DNA of 64,000 bases, taken from NCBI GenBank assembly GCA_963771295.1, contig CAVYTB010000017.1:124001-188000 (forward strand), read 5' to 3'. The notes below the pieces were generated by a model, which was given only the letters and a program-made list of their open reading frames with translations, was not told the DNA's origin and did no database searches. A program made the translations under genes and the position numbers. Origin of the DNA: Acidiferrum sp963771295. GTDB taxonomy: Bacteria > Acidobacteriota > Terriglobia > Acidiferrales > UBA7541. Positions 53,901 through 62,830 of this stretch are shown here, in pieces. The stretch's first letter is position 1. Each line of letters starts with the position of its first letter.

Positions 53901-54425
53901 GATCCCAAGCTCAACCATTTCACGCCGCACTCTATTCTCGATCGCAAGACCACGCGCCGCACCTTTTGGGGACGCGAAGATGAATACGAGTTTCCCAAGC
54001 ATGCCGCGCAGATGGCCAAGCTGGTTCGTGCTGGCGGTTTGGTCGGTGTGGGCAGTCACGGTCAATTGCAGGGCCTCGGCTATCATTGGGAGATGTGGAT
54101 GCTGGCCAGCGGAGGTATGACCCCGATGGAAGTCTTGCGCTGCGCAACAGTGAATGGTTCAAAGATTGTTGGACGTCCGCAGGACATCGGCTCGCTGGAG
54201 CCTGGCAAGCTGGCAGACCTGGTGATCCTCGACAAGAACCCGCTTGACGACATCCACAACACCAGCTCTATTCACTGGGTCATGAAAAACGGCGCTTTGT
54301 ACGAAGGCGACACGCTCAACCAACTCTGGCCGGAACAGAAAAAGTTGGAGGCGCTGTGGTTCTGGGATTTCGATAAGCCAAAGGCCGGTGAGCCTTTGCA
54401 GTACGGCGCTACCAACAAACCGTAG
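51000..54425 (+). CDS. Exported TolB-like propeller / amidohydrolase fusion
   Basis: The ATG at 51000 has AAGGAAG upstream; 1141 residues with a signal peptide (VWGVLLSAICVGAGFAAVPSLAQ). Residues ~55-640 hold PD40/WD40 repeats (WLSLDISPDGRTIVF, FSPDGKWIAFLSDRDGGENVW). Residues ~650-702 are an almost pure Lys/Glu/Asp linker. From ~720 is an amidohydrolase (VLRGATVITMKDTEVI, VPGFVDTHAHW with the HxH pair, VGVGSHGQLQGLGYHWEMWML). Such fusions are probably periplasmic peptidases or metal-dependent hydrolases; the substrate is unknown. It stands alone on the + strand. Confidence 0.9.
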   Translation: MSAIRSKWLRFAVWGVLLSAICVGAGFAAVPSLAQEQKDEKKDDKKEKKALELKPERKIEFSTDEGTWLSLDISPDGRTIVFELLGDIYTLPVEGGEAKLISGGMPFDSQPRFSPDGKWIAFLSDRDGGENVWIMKPDGSDPKQLSKEAWSDFASPSWTEDSNYVLVSKTTEALSAYEIWMYHVQGGSGVQITKAKAAPKQPRRERANALGVVASPDGKYLYYARRTGAFAYNAQFPLWQIARRDRKTGDEDILLEQSRSSFRPVLSPDGKQLLYVTRYETETGLRLRNLETGEDRWVRYPITRDDQEAIFSRDLFPGYAFFPDGKEILYNQDGKIRRLNLATGAESIVPFTANVKLDIGPKLDFPQRVEEGPVKVRLIQDPVESPDGKRMAFSAVTHLYVIDLPNGKPRQLLSDGSRQFQPAWSPDGKWLSYVTWSNAGGQLWKVASEGGTPVQLTRTPALYSNPVWSPDGTRIVLLRGNVYDRENSEFDGGQTSNADLIWIPSEGGDAKLILPARGAGAPHFTHERDRIYVNTPQGLVSLRYDGTDRITHLQVKGSGDYSAEEPTPADDLRVSPDGQWVLAQVMNQLFLVAMPVVGGEPPTIVVTSGAVPVKRISDIGADYFHWSADGKTISWAVGASLFRQPLSSISFEKPKDEKEKDEKKTSASSDADKKDSSQAAAKSDEKKEEKKEEKKPNERSKDVQEIHVALEVPRATPKGTIVLRGATVITMKDTEVIPDADIVIENNRIKSVGKRGSVPAGARVFDVKGKTIVPGFVDTHAHWFEIRRGILDVQNWSFLANVAYGVTSGLDVQTSTNDMFAYQDLADSGEIIGLRAFSTGPGVFSNNDFQSVDDAKGVLTKYRDYYGTHNIKSYIVGNRKQRQFMVQASKELGMMPTTEGGLDLKLDMTHVIDGFHGNEHTLPIVPLYKDVIQLFAQSGIAETPTLIVSYGGPWGENYFYEHTEVHNDPKLNHFTPHSILDRKTTRRTFWGREDEYEFPKHAAQMAKLVRAGGLVGVGSHGQLQGLGYHWEMWMLASGGMTPMEVLRCATVNGSKIVGRPQDIGSLEPGKLADLVILDKNPLDDIHNTSSIHWVMKNGALYEGDTLNQLWPEQKKLEALWFWDFDKPKAGEPLQYGATNKP

Positions 54426-54485
54426 GCATTCAGCGGAAAGTAGAACATCGAAAATAGGAAAGGCCAGCCAATCTGTGGTTGAGCG

Positions 54486-55451
54486 TTACTTCGTTTCCTT
54501 GACGGGAGCGGGAGCCTTCACGTGGTTCGTCCGGTACCACTCGAATGTGCGCCGCAAGCCTTCTTCAAACATCACGGCCGGCTCATAACCCAAATCCTCT
54601 TTGGCCCTGCGAATGTCGGCAAGCGAATCGCGTATATCCCCTTCCCGCGGTGGATCGTACTGCGGTTCAATTTTCTTGCCGGAGATGCTCCGGAGGAGTT
54701 CCACTATTTTGTTCAGTGAAATAGCGAAGCCTGTTCCGATGTTGTACACGTTCCCGGACGCGCTGGGCGCCTCAAACGCCAGCAAATTGGCTTGCACCGC
54801 ATTTTCCACAAACGTGAAATCTCGCGTCTGTTCGCCATCTCCATAAATTAAGGGCTGCGTATCGTCGAGCACTGCCGCTGCAAATCGTGACAATACGCCT
54901 GAGTAGGGAGAACCAGGATCCTGCCGGGGTCCGAAGATATTGAAATAGCGCAGCGAAACGTTTTCCAAACCGTAGCAGCGTCCAAATGTCTGTCCGTAGA
55001 GCTCCCCTACATATTTAGCTACGCCGTAAGGGGAGATCGGAACCGGCTGCATCGTCTCTGTCTTCGGCAAAGTGGGCGTCTCTCCATAGGCCGAGGAGGA
55101 GGCTGCGTACACCACGCGTTTTACTTTGTTGTCGCGCGCCGCCACTAGCACGTTTAGCGTTCCATCTACGTTAATGCGGTTCGTTTCGATTGGATCCTTT
55201 ACCGAACGCGGCACCGAGGTGCGTGCGGCCAGATGAAGCACGTATTCCGCCTGGTGCATGGCTTTCTGCACCACTTCCAGATCGGTAATGGATCCCTTCA
55301 TGAAGGTAATCTTGCTGCGAACTTCTGCGAGGTTTTCTTCTTTGCCAGACGACAAATCATCGAGCACAACGACGCTATGTCCCCGCCGCACCAATTCATC
55401 CACAGTGTTCGAGCCGATGAATCCGGCGCCCCCCGTAACCAGGTAGCGCAT
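54486..55451 (-). CDS. NAD-dependent epimerase/dehydratase (UDP-glucose 4-epimerase-like)
   Basis: The ATG at 55451 has GGAGACGG upstream; 321 residues. NAD motif TGGAGFIGSNTVDEL, and the catalytic pair in AASSSAYGE and YGVAKYVGELYG (Tyr-x3-Lys). C-terminal YDPPREGDIRDSLADI is typical of extended SDRs acting on UDP-sugars. GalE-type 4-epimerisation (Glc/Gal or GlcNAc/GalNAc) is likely, though the exact substrate is not readable. The divergent gene at 55544 leaves 92 bases for promoters. Confidence 0.92.
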   Translation of the reverse strand: MRYLVTGGAGFIGSNTVDELVRRGHSVVVLDDLSSGKEENLAEVRSKITFMKGSITDLEVVQKAMHQAEYVLHLAARTSVPRSVKDPIETNRINVDGTLNVLVAARDNKVKRVVYAASSSAYGETPTLPKTETMQPVPISPYGVAKYVGELYGQTFGRCYGLENVSLRYFNIFGPRQDPGSPYSGVLSRFAAAVLDDTQPLIYGDGEQTRDFTFVENAVQANLLAFEAPSASGNVYNIGTGFAISLNKIVELLRSISGKKIEPQYDPPREGDIRDSLADIRRAKEDLGYEPAVMFEEGLRRTFEWYRTNHVKAPAPVKETK

Positions 55452-55543
55452 TTCCGTCTCCTTCTGTCGCAAAACCTTTCTTATTGTACGATGGTAAGAC
55501 GCTTTCTCGCGCAATGTTTCGAGGCGAGCAACGCGCATTGGAC

Positions 55544-56440
55544 ATGAGCAAAAGACGAATCGCCATCTTATTGGTCGTGCTACTACTGGCGCTGGCCAGC
55601 CTGTACTATGCGCGTCTCAGGACGCAGCATCGCGGCGCGCCAACGGCTGCGACTTACCCCTCCGCCGCGACCAACCCCTCGTCGTCGACAGGAATTCCCG
55701 AAGCCCCTGGTCACGAGAAGCCAGGCGCCCCACCAATCGAAGGCACCAAGGCCCATGCGCCAGGCGCCGAAAGCGGGCCAATGCTGCGACCGGGTGAAAC
55801 TTTGGAATACGCGGCGAATGTAACGAAACTGGACAGCACGGTAGCAACGTTGAAGGTCGTGGTGGGGGACAAACGCGATCTGGCGGGGAAGAGCGTGTGG
55901 CACCTTCAAGCCTTCGCCCACACGGAAAACCCGTATCGCATGGTTTTCGAGCTGGACGACCGTTTCGATTCCTACAGCGACCCGGTCGACCTGAGCAGCC
56001 ATCAATACGAGATGCATCTCAGCGAGCGAGGGCAGAAGGTGGATTCCGTCGAGCGCCTGTATTCTTCGCCGAAGGATTTTGCTCCGCCGGGGATGATCGC
56101 TGCTCGCGTCCTTCCCGAAACGCGCGATCCTCTGGGATTCCTGCACTATTTGCGCAATGTGGATTGGAGCAAGACCCCGGAGGTTCGCTCGCCGGTTTAT
56201 GACGGTCACAAACTTTACGATGTTCGTGCTGAGTTAAAGAGCAAGTCGCAAACGGTGAGTGTTCCAGCGGGCGATTTCAACACCACGAAGATCGAGATTC
56301 ACGTCTTGGATAACAGCACGGAAATGAAGGACGCCCATTTCTTCCTGTATCTGGCGAACGACTCGCTGCGCATCCCGGTGTTGGTAGAGGCGGTTCTTCC
56401 GGTTGCCAGCGCGCGCGTCGAGCTGACCAAGGCGAAGTAA
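55544..56440 (+). CDS. DUF3108 domain protein
   Basis: The ATG at 55544 gives 298 residues. An N-terminal TM/signal helix (IAILLVVLLLALASLYY) is followed by a proline/alanine-rich linker (~25-80) and a DUF3108 beta-sheet domain (PGETLEYAANVTKLDSTVA, HTENPYRMVFELDDRFDSYSD, VSVPAGDFNTTKIEI). Function unknown; related proteins often sit near cell-envelope genes. A longer reading to 55484 overlaps the epimerase promoter region. Confidence 0.85.
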   Translation: MSKRRIAILLVVLLLALASLYYARLRTQHRGAPTAATYPSAATNPSSSTGIPEAPGHEKPGAPPIEGTKAHAPGAESGPMLRPGETLEYAANVTKLDSTVATLKVVVGDKRDLAGKSVWHLQAFAHTENPYRMVFELDDRFDSYSDPVDLSSHQYEMHLSERGQKVDSVERLYSSPKDFAPPGMIAARVLPETRDPLGFLHYLRNVDWSKTPEVRSPVYDGHKLYDVRAELKSKSQTVSVPAGDFNTTKIEIHVLDNSTEMKDAHFFLYLANDSLRIPVLVEAVLPVASARVELTKAK

Positions 56441-56470
56441 CCGGTCGGTGCTAAAGCACGATTTTGTTGG

Positions 56471-57826
56471 TCAGCAGGGAACGATCCTGTCGCGATTCCG
56501 CATCACGCGTCGCGTGGCATTGCGCGTGTCAATTACCAGCTTCGAGGAATCCACGATTTGTGCGTAGTCGTAGCTGGAGTGATCTGTGGCAATGATCACC
56601 GCGTCGTACGTCCCCAGCGTGGCCGGGCTCAGCGGAACGGACTTCATGTGCGAATAATCGTAGTGGCGCATTTTGTGCAGATGCGGGAAGTAAGGATCAT
56701 TGTAGTCAAAGCTGGCGCCGCGCTTCTGGAGGATTTCCATGATCTTCAGCGTAGGAGATTCGCGCAGGTCGTCCACATCCTTCTTGTAGGCCACGCCCAG
56801 CACGAGCAGTTTTGATCCGTTCAGGCTCTTCTTGTGCTGATTTAACGCCTCGGCAATCGCGTCCACGACGTGGTACGGCATCGCCGTGTTCACTTCGCCC
56901 GCTAGTTCGATGAACCTGGTTGAGAAATCATACTCCCGCGCTTTCCATGACAAATAGAACGGGTCGACGGGAATGCAATGGCCTCCCAGACCGGGTCCCG
57001 GATAGAACGGCATGAAGCCGAAGGGTTTCGATGAAGCGGCTTCGATCACTTCCCACACATCTACGCCCATACGCTGGCAGAGCAGCTTCAATTCGTTTAC
57101 CAGCGCGATGTTGACACAGCGAAAAATATTTTCCAGGAGCTTGGCCATTTCCGCGGCTCGCGTAGAACTGACGGGAATAACCTTGGCGACGACCTGCGCG
57201 TATAGCGCCTGGGCAGCGCGTCCGCTAGGCGGATTCACTCCGCCTACGACTTTGGGGATTTGCGCCAGTCCATACTGCTTGTTGCCGGGATCTTCGCGCT
57301 CCGGCGAAAATGCCAGGAAAAAGTCGCCTGGAACATTCTCGTTGTCCAAACCCGATGCGATGGGACAACGCAGCCCGCTTTTCTCCAGAATCGGGAGGAC
57401 CAGTTCTTCCGTAGTTCCCGGATAGGTCGTCGATTCCAGCACCACCAATTGTCCTTTTTGCAGGTGTGGCTGAATGGACTTGGCGGTCTTTTCCACGTAA
57501 CTCAGATCTGGCTCGCGATATTCGTTCAGCGGCGTGGGGACGCAGATGATGATCGCGTCTGCTTCGCTGAGCCTCGAAAAATCGTTAGTCGCTCCAAAAT
57601 GGCGGCTGTTCACATATTGCTGAATTTTGTTTTGCTGAATATGCTCGATGTACGATTTCCCTGAATTCAGCATTCTAATTTTTTCGGGGTCGGTATCGAA
57701 ACCGGTCACTCGATGCCCGGCTTCGGCAAATCTCAGCGCTAGGGGAAGGCCCACATAACCGCACCCGATAATTCCCACTTTTAACTGGCTGCTTTTAAAG
57801 AACTCTGGTTTTCGTTCGGTAGCCAT
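56471..57826 (-). CDS. Nucleotide sugar dehydrogenase (UDP-HexNAc 6-dehydrogenase, WbpA/WecC-like)
   Basis: The ATG at 57826 gives 451 residues. NAD motif GIIGCGYVGLPLALRFAEAG, the second-domain catalytic Cys in GPGLGGHCIPVDPFYLSW and VASETTYPG-type VVLESTTYPGTTEE are conserved. The GLGGHCIPVDP form is the UDP-N-acetyl-hexosaminuronate group, distinct from the UDP-glucose enzyme at 61415. It makes a UDP-HexNAcA donor for surface polysaccharide. A longer start at 57889 has no support. Confidence 0.93.
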   Translation of the reverse strand: MATERKPEFFKSSQLKVGIIGCGYVGLPLALRFAEAGHRVTGFDTDPEKIRMLNSGKSYIEHIQQNKIQQYVNSRHFGATNDFSRLSEADAIIICVPTPLNEYREPDLSYVEKTAKSIQPHLQKGQLVVLESTTYPGTTEELVLPILEKSGLRCPIASGLDNENVPGDFFLAFSPEREDPGNKQYGLAQIPKVVGGVNPPSGRAAQALYAQVVAKVIPVSSTRAAEMAKLLENIFRCVNIALVNELKLLCQRMGVDVWEVIEAASSKPFGFMPFYPGPGLGGHCIPVDPFYLSWKAREYDFSTRFIELAGEVNTAMPYHVVDAIAEALNQHKKSLNGSKLLVLGVAYKKDVDDLRESPTLKIMEILQKRGASFDYNDPYFPHLHKMRHYDYSHMKSVPLSPATLGTYDAVIIATDHSSYDYAQIVDSSKLVIDTRNATRRVMRNRDRIVPC

Positions 57827-58071
57827 GAGATGCCAAGCACTCCTCTGGATTGTGCACCGCTCTTGCGCAGGCCTAAGGCCCGGGGACAAACGACATACTC
57901 ATCATATCAGTTTCTTTTGCCCGCCCAGAAACCATCATCCGTCGGCTGTTCCGAAATATTCACTGATTCGCGTGGCCACATCAGAAGCAAGTTGCTATTC
58001 GCGCGCACGCGCATCAAGATAACCATCGTGCGGTCCTTCATCTTCCCGGACGGGATTGGCGCTCTCCCAAC

Positions 58072-58851
58072 ATGCTGATTTTTACGATATTGGCCCTCGG
58101 TCTGGTTGTCGGCGCCCTCGTCGGGCTTCTGGGGATCGGAGGCGGCGTTGTCCTCGTGCCGGCCATGGTGTACCTGCTTCACTACGACCAGCACCTGGCC
58201 CAGGGCACTTCTCTCTTTATCCTTCTGCCTCCCATCGGACTTGGCGCGTTGCGAGGCTATTGGAAAAATGGTCAGGTGGATCTGCGCGCCGGAATTTACT
58301 GTGCCATTGGGTTTCTGCTTGGCGGTTATGTCGGAGGCCGCATCGCGGTGCCGATGAATTCCCGTGATTTGCAGGGCGTATTCGGATTTTTTCTGATGCT
58401 CTCCGCGGTTTTGCTGTGGCGCAAAACGAATCCCACCGCAAATCCTGACACCGCGGCTTCTCAATCAACCGGTGCTAGTCTGGCGCGCACTACGGGGATC
58501 CTCTTTGTGGCCGCGCTCTGTGGCGTGGCCGCGGGTATGGTCGGAATCGGCGGCGGCGTTTTGCTTGTGCCGTTGCTAGGACTGCTGTTTGGATTCAGTC
58601 AGCACCGGGCGCAGGGCACCAGCCTGGTGGCGCTGATTCCGCCGACTGGGCTTCTGGCATTTCTGACGTATGCAAAGGCAGGGTATGTCAACTGGCAAGC
58701 GGGCGTGTTGTTGATTCCAGGCGTATTTTTGGGCGGCATTCTGGGGGCGTACGTGGCGCGACGGCTCCATCCGCGGCGCATGCGGCAGGTTTTTGCGGCC
58801 CTAATGTTCCTTCTGGGCATCTGGCAGGCTTTCTCTGCCTGGCGCTCCTGA
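58072..58851 (+). CDS. TSUP (TauE/SafE) family permease
   Basis: 259 residues with about eight TM helices in two repeats, each starting with the family glycine motif (LVGLLGIGGGVVLVPAMVYL and AAGMVGIGGGVLLVPLLGLL). Members export or import sulfite, sulfoacetate and related small anions. Two-fold internal symmetry is clear. It is 16 bases ahead of the capsule-type phosphatase, so they may share a transcript. A longer reading from 58056 is in another frame. Confidence 0.92.
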   Translation: MLIFTILALGLVVGALVGLLGIGGGVVLVPAMVYLLHYDQHLAQGTSLFILLPPIGLGALRGYWKNGQVDLRAGIYCAIGFLLGGYVGGRIAVPMNSRDLQGVFGFFLMLSAVLLWRKTNPTANPDTAASQSTGASLARTTGILFVAALCGVAAGMVGIGGGVLLVPLLGLLFGFSQHRAQGTSLVALIPPTGLLAFLTYAKAGYVNWQAGVLLIPGVFLGGILGAYVARRLHPRRMRQVFAALMFLLGIWQAFSAWRS

Positions 58852-58867
58852 CGCATACTTAGAACTG

Positions 58868-59635
58868 ATGGTTGACCTGCACTGCCACATCCTGTTCGGT
58901 CTCGACGACGGCCCCAAGCTCCTTGAGGATTCCCTGGCCATGGCCGAAGACGCCATCGCCGATGGCATCACGCACGTGGTTGCCACGCCTCATTGCAGCT
59001 CTCAATTTCTTTTCGACTTTGCAAACGTGCAAGCCAAGCGCGACGAGCTGGCCGAAAAACTACACGGACGGCTGAAACTGGCCACAGGCTGCGATTTCCA
59101 TCTCAATCACGAAAATCTACTGGCCATTCGAAAACATCCGGAGCCTTTTTGCATCAATCAGAAAGATTATCTATTGGTGGAGTTTAACGAATTTTCAATT
59201 CCGCCGGCAGTGGATCAGACACTCCACGAACTGCAGCTCGCCGGCTTGCGTCCCATCATCACTCATCCGGAACGCAACCCAATTCTCAGATCGCAGCCCG
59301 GCCGGCTGATGAAATGGGTTCGGCTCGGCTGTTTTGCTCAGATTACCGCCGGCTCGCTATCGGGAGTGTTTGGGCCGGGCGCAAAAGAAGATGCCTGGAA
59401 TTGGATGACTCGCGGACTGATTCATTTCGTTTCCAGCGACGCGCATAACACCGCGCGCCGCCCGTTGAAATTGAGATTTGCCTACGATTCGATCGCACAG
59501 CAATTGGGCGAAGAGATCGCTCGGGCTCTGGTGATTGAAAATCCGCTTGCCGCCTTCAATGGGGACCCGTTGCCTTACGTGCCGGAAATCGAGGAGCAGC
59601 AGCAACGCAAACGCAAGCGTTTCCTGTTTTTTTAA
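58868..59635 (+). CDS. CpsB/CapC-like (PHP) tyrosine phosphatase
   Basis: 255 residues with a PHP fold: DLHCHILFGLDDGP (metal ligands His-x-His), VATPHCSS, LVEFNEFSIP, PIITHPERNP, and the last motif SSDAHNTARRP. These enzymes dephosphorylate bacterial tyrosine kinases that control capsule and EPS export. No Wzc-like kinase is in the window. It fits the nucleotide-sugar genes around it. Confidence 0.92.
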   Translation: MVDLHCHILFGLDDGPKLLEDSLAMAEDAIADGITHVVATPHCSSQFLFDFANVQAKRDELAEKLHGRLKLATGCDFHLNHENLLAIRKHPEPFCINQKDYLLVEFNEFSIPPAVDQTLHELQLAGLRPIITHPERNPILRSQPGRLMKWVRLGCFAQITAGSLSGVFGPGAKEDAWNWMTRGLIHFVSSDAHNTARRPLKLRFAYDSIAQQLGEEIARALVIENPLAAFNGDPLPYVPEIEEQQQRKRKRFLFF

Positions 59636-59648
59636 GACCTGGTGCGTG

Positions 59649-60338
59649 TCAATTCGCGGGCCGCAGTGGTAAGCCAGCCCAGGCATTCAACATGCCTAGC
59701 GCTTCGCGAACCACGTCGAGCGCATCGCCGGTGGTGCGCCACCAGTGCGCGGGGTCGAAGGGATCGTCGGAAACTCCGCGCACGATGGCGTCACCGTCTT
59801 GCTGGGAAAGGTGTCGCCACAGTGTGCGAGCGCGCCGTGTGTGCACTTTGGACGTCACCAGAATCACTTTGTGGGATTTTTCCTGTTTCACTGCCTGCCC
59901 GATCGTCCTCATTTCGTCCGCGGTGTTCACAATCGGAGGGTCTAGAATGCGAATGGCGCTCTGGGATACTCCTTCGTGCACTAGTATCTGTTGGTCGTAA
60001 GCATCTTCTCCGGTAAACGCAACCGACAGCTTCTCCAGTGTTGCTGCAGGTTCCGTCGAATGCGTCAGCCAGACCTCAGGCGCGTAACCAGCGTTGTAGA
60101 GGCGCGCCGCTTCCAGCGCGCGGTCCGGCATGCGCCCGCTCAGCACTGCGATCGCGTCAGCCTTCTGCAGCGGGTCTTCCACCGAGAGCCAGCGTCCTAC
60201 GTTAAAAAATACGAACAACACTACGAATAACAAAAATCCTGTCACGGCCACCCACAGGCGAGGCCGGCGATTCCATTGAGTCGGCTGGAGCGAAGCGAAG
60301 AGGAATCCCTGCATGCAGGCGAATGGTATCCCGCACAT
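59649..60338 (-). CDS. YdcF/SanA-like DUF218 membrane protein
   Basis: 229 residues; an ATG at 60314 is an alternative start. One TM helix (LWVAVTGFLLFVVLFVFFNV) is followed by a DUF218 domain (DAIAVLSGRMPDRALEAARL, ADEMRTIGQAV, VILVTSKVHTRRARTLWRHL). Relatives (ElyC, SanA, YdcF) act in envelope polysaccharide or lipid carrier metabolism; ElyC sits near undecaprenyl-phosphate handling. It converges with the CpsB-like gene 13 bases away. Confidence 0.88.
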   Translation of the reverse strand: MCGIPFACMQGFLFASLQPTQWNRRPRLWVAVTGFLLFVVLFVFFNVGRWLSVEDPLQKADAIAVLSGRMPDRALEAARLYNAGYAPEVWLTHSTEPAATLEKLSVAFTGEDAYDQQILVHEGVSQSAIRILDPPIVNTADEMRTIGQAVKQEKSHKVILVTSKVHTRRARTLWRHLSQQDGDAIVRGVSDDPFDPAHWWRTTGDALDVVREALGMLNAWAGLPLRPAN

Positions 60339-60451
60339 CGCTAGTCGTCAAACATAGGCCAGGAAGCTGAAGAGATTAATTGTCGCGATTCCTGTTAGGG
60401 AAACGCCTGTTGGCCGCTATAAAATAGAGATCGCCAATTTCTGGAGGGCGC

Positions 60452-61405
60452 ATGAGAGCTGTGGTGACGGGTGCCGCGGGTTTTCTGGGTTCGCATCTTT
60501 GTGACCGCCTGTTGGCGGAAGGTTACGACGTTCTAGGGCTCGACAATTTCATTACCGGCGAAGAATCCAATCTCGCCCACTTGCGCGGCAACGCGCACTT
60601 TCAACTCGAACGCAAAGACGTAAATCAGCCCATTCACATCAGCGGCCCGGTGGGATGCGTGTTCCACTTCGCGTCACCCGCGAGCCCACCGGATTATCTA
60701 AAGTTCCCGATAGAGACGTTGAAGGTCGGCTCGCTTGGCACTATGCATTCCCTGGATCTGGCCTTTGAGAAAAACGCGAAATTTCTGTTGGCGTCTACCA
60801 GCGAGTGTTACGGCGATCCGAACGTCTCGCCGCAGAGTGAGACGTACTGGGGGAACGTGAACCCGGTTGGGCCGCGGAGTGTTTACGACGAAGCCAAACG
60901 GTTCGCCGAAGCCACCACGATGGCCTATCATCGCTTTCACACTCTCGACACGCACATCGTGCGCATCTTTAATACCTACGGCCCGCGCATGCGCTTGAAC
61001 GATGGCCGCGCACTGCCGAACTTCGTATTCCAGGCCCTCAGCGGCCAGCCCATCACGGTTTATGGGGATGGCAAGCAGACACGCAGTTTCTGCTACGTGT
61101 CCGACCTGATCGACGGCATCTACCGCTTAAGCCAGTCCGATGAGCACTTCCCCACAAATATCGGCAATCCCGCGGAGATGACGATCTACGAATTTGCAAA
61201 GCGTGTGCTGAGCTTCTTCCCAAACGCGCCAAAAATCATTCACGAGCCTTTGCCGGAAGATGATCCGAAGCAGCGGCGTCCCGACATCACCAAGGCCAAA
61301 AAGCTTTTGAATTGGGAACCAAGGGTGGACCTGCAGGAAGGTCTCAAAACAACAATGGAGTTCTTTAAAGAGCAGTTTGCTCGCTTGCCGGTCTCTCGGC
61401 GTTAA
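60452..61405 (+). CDS. UDP-glucuronate decarboxylase (UDP-xylose synthase)
   Basis: 317 residues. Rossmann motif GAAGFLGSHLCDRL, catalytic YDEAKRFAEATTMAYHR (Tyr-x3-Lys), VFHFASPASPPDY and the C-terminal QRRPDITKAKKLLNWEP all match UXS enzymes. It converts UDP-glucuronate to UDP-xylose in the cytoplasm. GGAGGG is upstream of the ATG. It converges with ugd, whose product is its substrate, 9 bases away. Confidence 0.94.
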   Translation: MRAVVTGAAGFLGSHLCDRLLAEGYDVLGLDNFITGEESNLAHLRGNAHFQLERKDVNQPIHISGPVGCVFHFASPASPPDYLKFPIETLKVGSLGTMHSLDLAFEKNAKFLLASTSECYGDPNVSPQSETYWGNVNPVGPRSVYDEAKRFAEATTMAYHRFHTLDTHIVRIFNTYGPRMRLNDGRALPNFVFQALSGQPITVYGDGKQTRSFCYVSDLIDGIYRLSQSDEHFPTNIGNPAEMTIYEFAKRVLSFFPNAPKIIHEPLPEDDPKQRRPDITKAKKLLNWEPRVDLQEGLKTTMEFFKEQFARLPVSRR

Positions 61406-61414
61406 TCTTTATTG

Positions 61415-62764
61415 CTACGGTCGACCGAAAGAATAGTATTCGAAGCCCAGTTGCTGCATTTTGCCGGGCGAATACAGATTTCTGCCGTCGATCACTAGCC
61501 GTCGCGCCATAACTTTGCCTGCCTGCTCCCAATCAAGTTTACGGAAGATTTGCCATTCCGTGCATATCAGTGCGGCATCCACACCTTTCAGCGCTTCATA
61601 CGGGTCTTCGAAATACGCAACCTGGGGGAATATGGTTTTTGTCCGGGCGATTGCTTCAGGATCGGTGGCCTGGATCTCGGCCCCTTCTTCCAACAACCTA
61701 CGCATCACTTCCAGCGCGGGCGCAAAGCGAATGTCGTCGGTGTTGGCCTTGAACGCCAAACCTAGCACGGCGACGCGCTTGCCTTTCACCACCCACAACG
61801 CTTTGCGGATCTTTTCGAAGTAGCGATCGATGCGCTGTTTGTTTACGCGTTCCGCCGCTTTCAACATCTCAAAATCCACGCCCACCGAGGCCGACAAGTG
61901 AATGAACGCCTGGATGTCTTTGGGGAAGCAAAAACCGCCGAAGCCCAGACCGGCTTTCAGGAATTGCGTGCCGATGCGCGGGTCAAGCCCCATCGCGCCG
62001 GTCACTTCCTCCACGTCGGCGCCAATTCGCTCGCACAAATCAGAGATGACGTTGGCGTAGCTGATTTTCAGCGCCAGAAACGAGTTGGAGGCATGCTTGA
62101 TCAATTCGGCGCTGTTGATGGTCGTCACCAGCAGTTCGCCTGCGGGACTTGTCGGGCACTTGTCCGCGTGGACGGGGCAATGGAATTTCCTCTCCAGAAT
62201 GGGACGGTAAATCTCGCGCAACTTTGCGGCGGAATCCTGGTCTTCCACTCCCACTACGATGCGGTCGGGATGGAAGAAATCTCCTACTGCAGTCCCTTCG
62301 CGAAGGAATTCGGGATTGGATGCCACCCGGAATTTCAGTTCTGCCCCGCGGGAGTAGGCGGCCATGGCTTTCTGAAGTTGTACGCCGGTGAGCGCCGGCA
62401 CCGTGCTTTTCTCCACTACCAGCTTTGATGTGCGGGCCTCTTTGGCCACTTGCCGCGCGACGTGATCGATAGCGGAAAGATCCGCTTCACCGCTTTCTCT
62501 CGGCGGCGTTCCGACGCAGATAAAAATCACCTCGCCGGCGCGAATGGCTTCGCCGGCATCGGCTGTGAAGGTGATCTTTTTGTCGGCGGCGGCACGCTTG
62601 AGCACTTCCTCGAGGTGCTGCTCATAAATCGGGACCTTACCGGCCTTCAATTGATCGATGCGTGTCTCATCGATGTCGGTGCAGAATACCTCGTGACCAG
62701 CCGCCGCCAGGCAAGCCCCAGTCACCAGTCCAACGTAGCCACACCCAATCACTGCGAGGCGCAC
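61415..62764 (-). CDS. ugd: UDP-glucose 6-dehydrogenase
   Basis: 449 residues. NAD motif AVIGCGYVGLVTGACLA, the catalytic Cys in GLGFGGFCFPKDI, and VEKSTVPALTG plus SNPEFLREGTAV are diagnostic of UDP-glucose/GDP-mannose dehydrogenases; length and FGGFCFPKD point to UDP-glucose. It oxidises UDP-glucose twice to UDP-glucuronate. Convergent with the UXS gene. Confidence 0.95.
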   Translation of the reverse strand: MRLAVIGCGYVGLVTGACLAAAGHEVFCTDIDETRIDQLKAGKVPIYEQHLEEVLKRAAADKKITFTADAGEAIRAGEVIFICVGTPPRESGEADLSAIDHVARQVAKEARTSKLVVEKSTVPALTGVQLQKAMAAYSRGAELKFRVASNPEFLREGTAVGDFFHPDRIVVGVEDQDSAAKLREIYRPILERKFHCPVHADKCPTSPAGELLVTTINSAELIKHASNSFLALKISYANVISDLCERIGADVEEVTGAMGLDPRIGTQFLKAGLGFGGFCFPKDIQAFIHLSASVGVDFEMLKAAERVNKQRIDRYFEKIRKALWVVKGKRVAVLGLAFKANTDDIRFAPALEVMRRLLEEGAEIQATDPEAIARTKTIFPQVAYFEDPYEALKGVDAALICTEWQIFRKLDWEQAGKVMARRLVIDGRNLYSPGKMQQLGFEYYSFGRP

Positions 62765-62830
62765 TGTTTTTCTCCTCTATCCTGGAGTTCTCTCTGCACT
62801 ACAAGGACGCAAGTGTCGCGCCAGGTCGTT

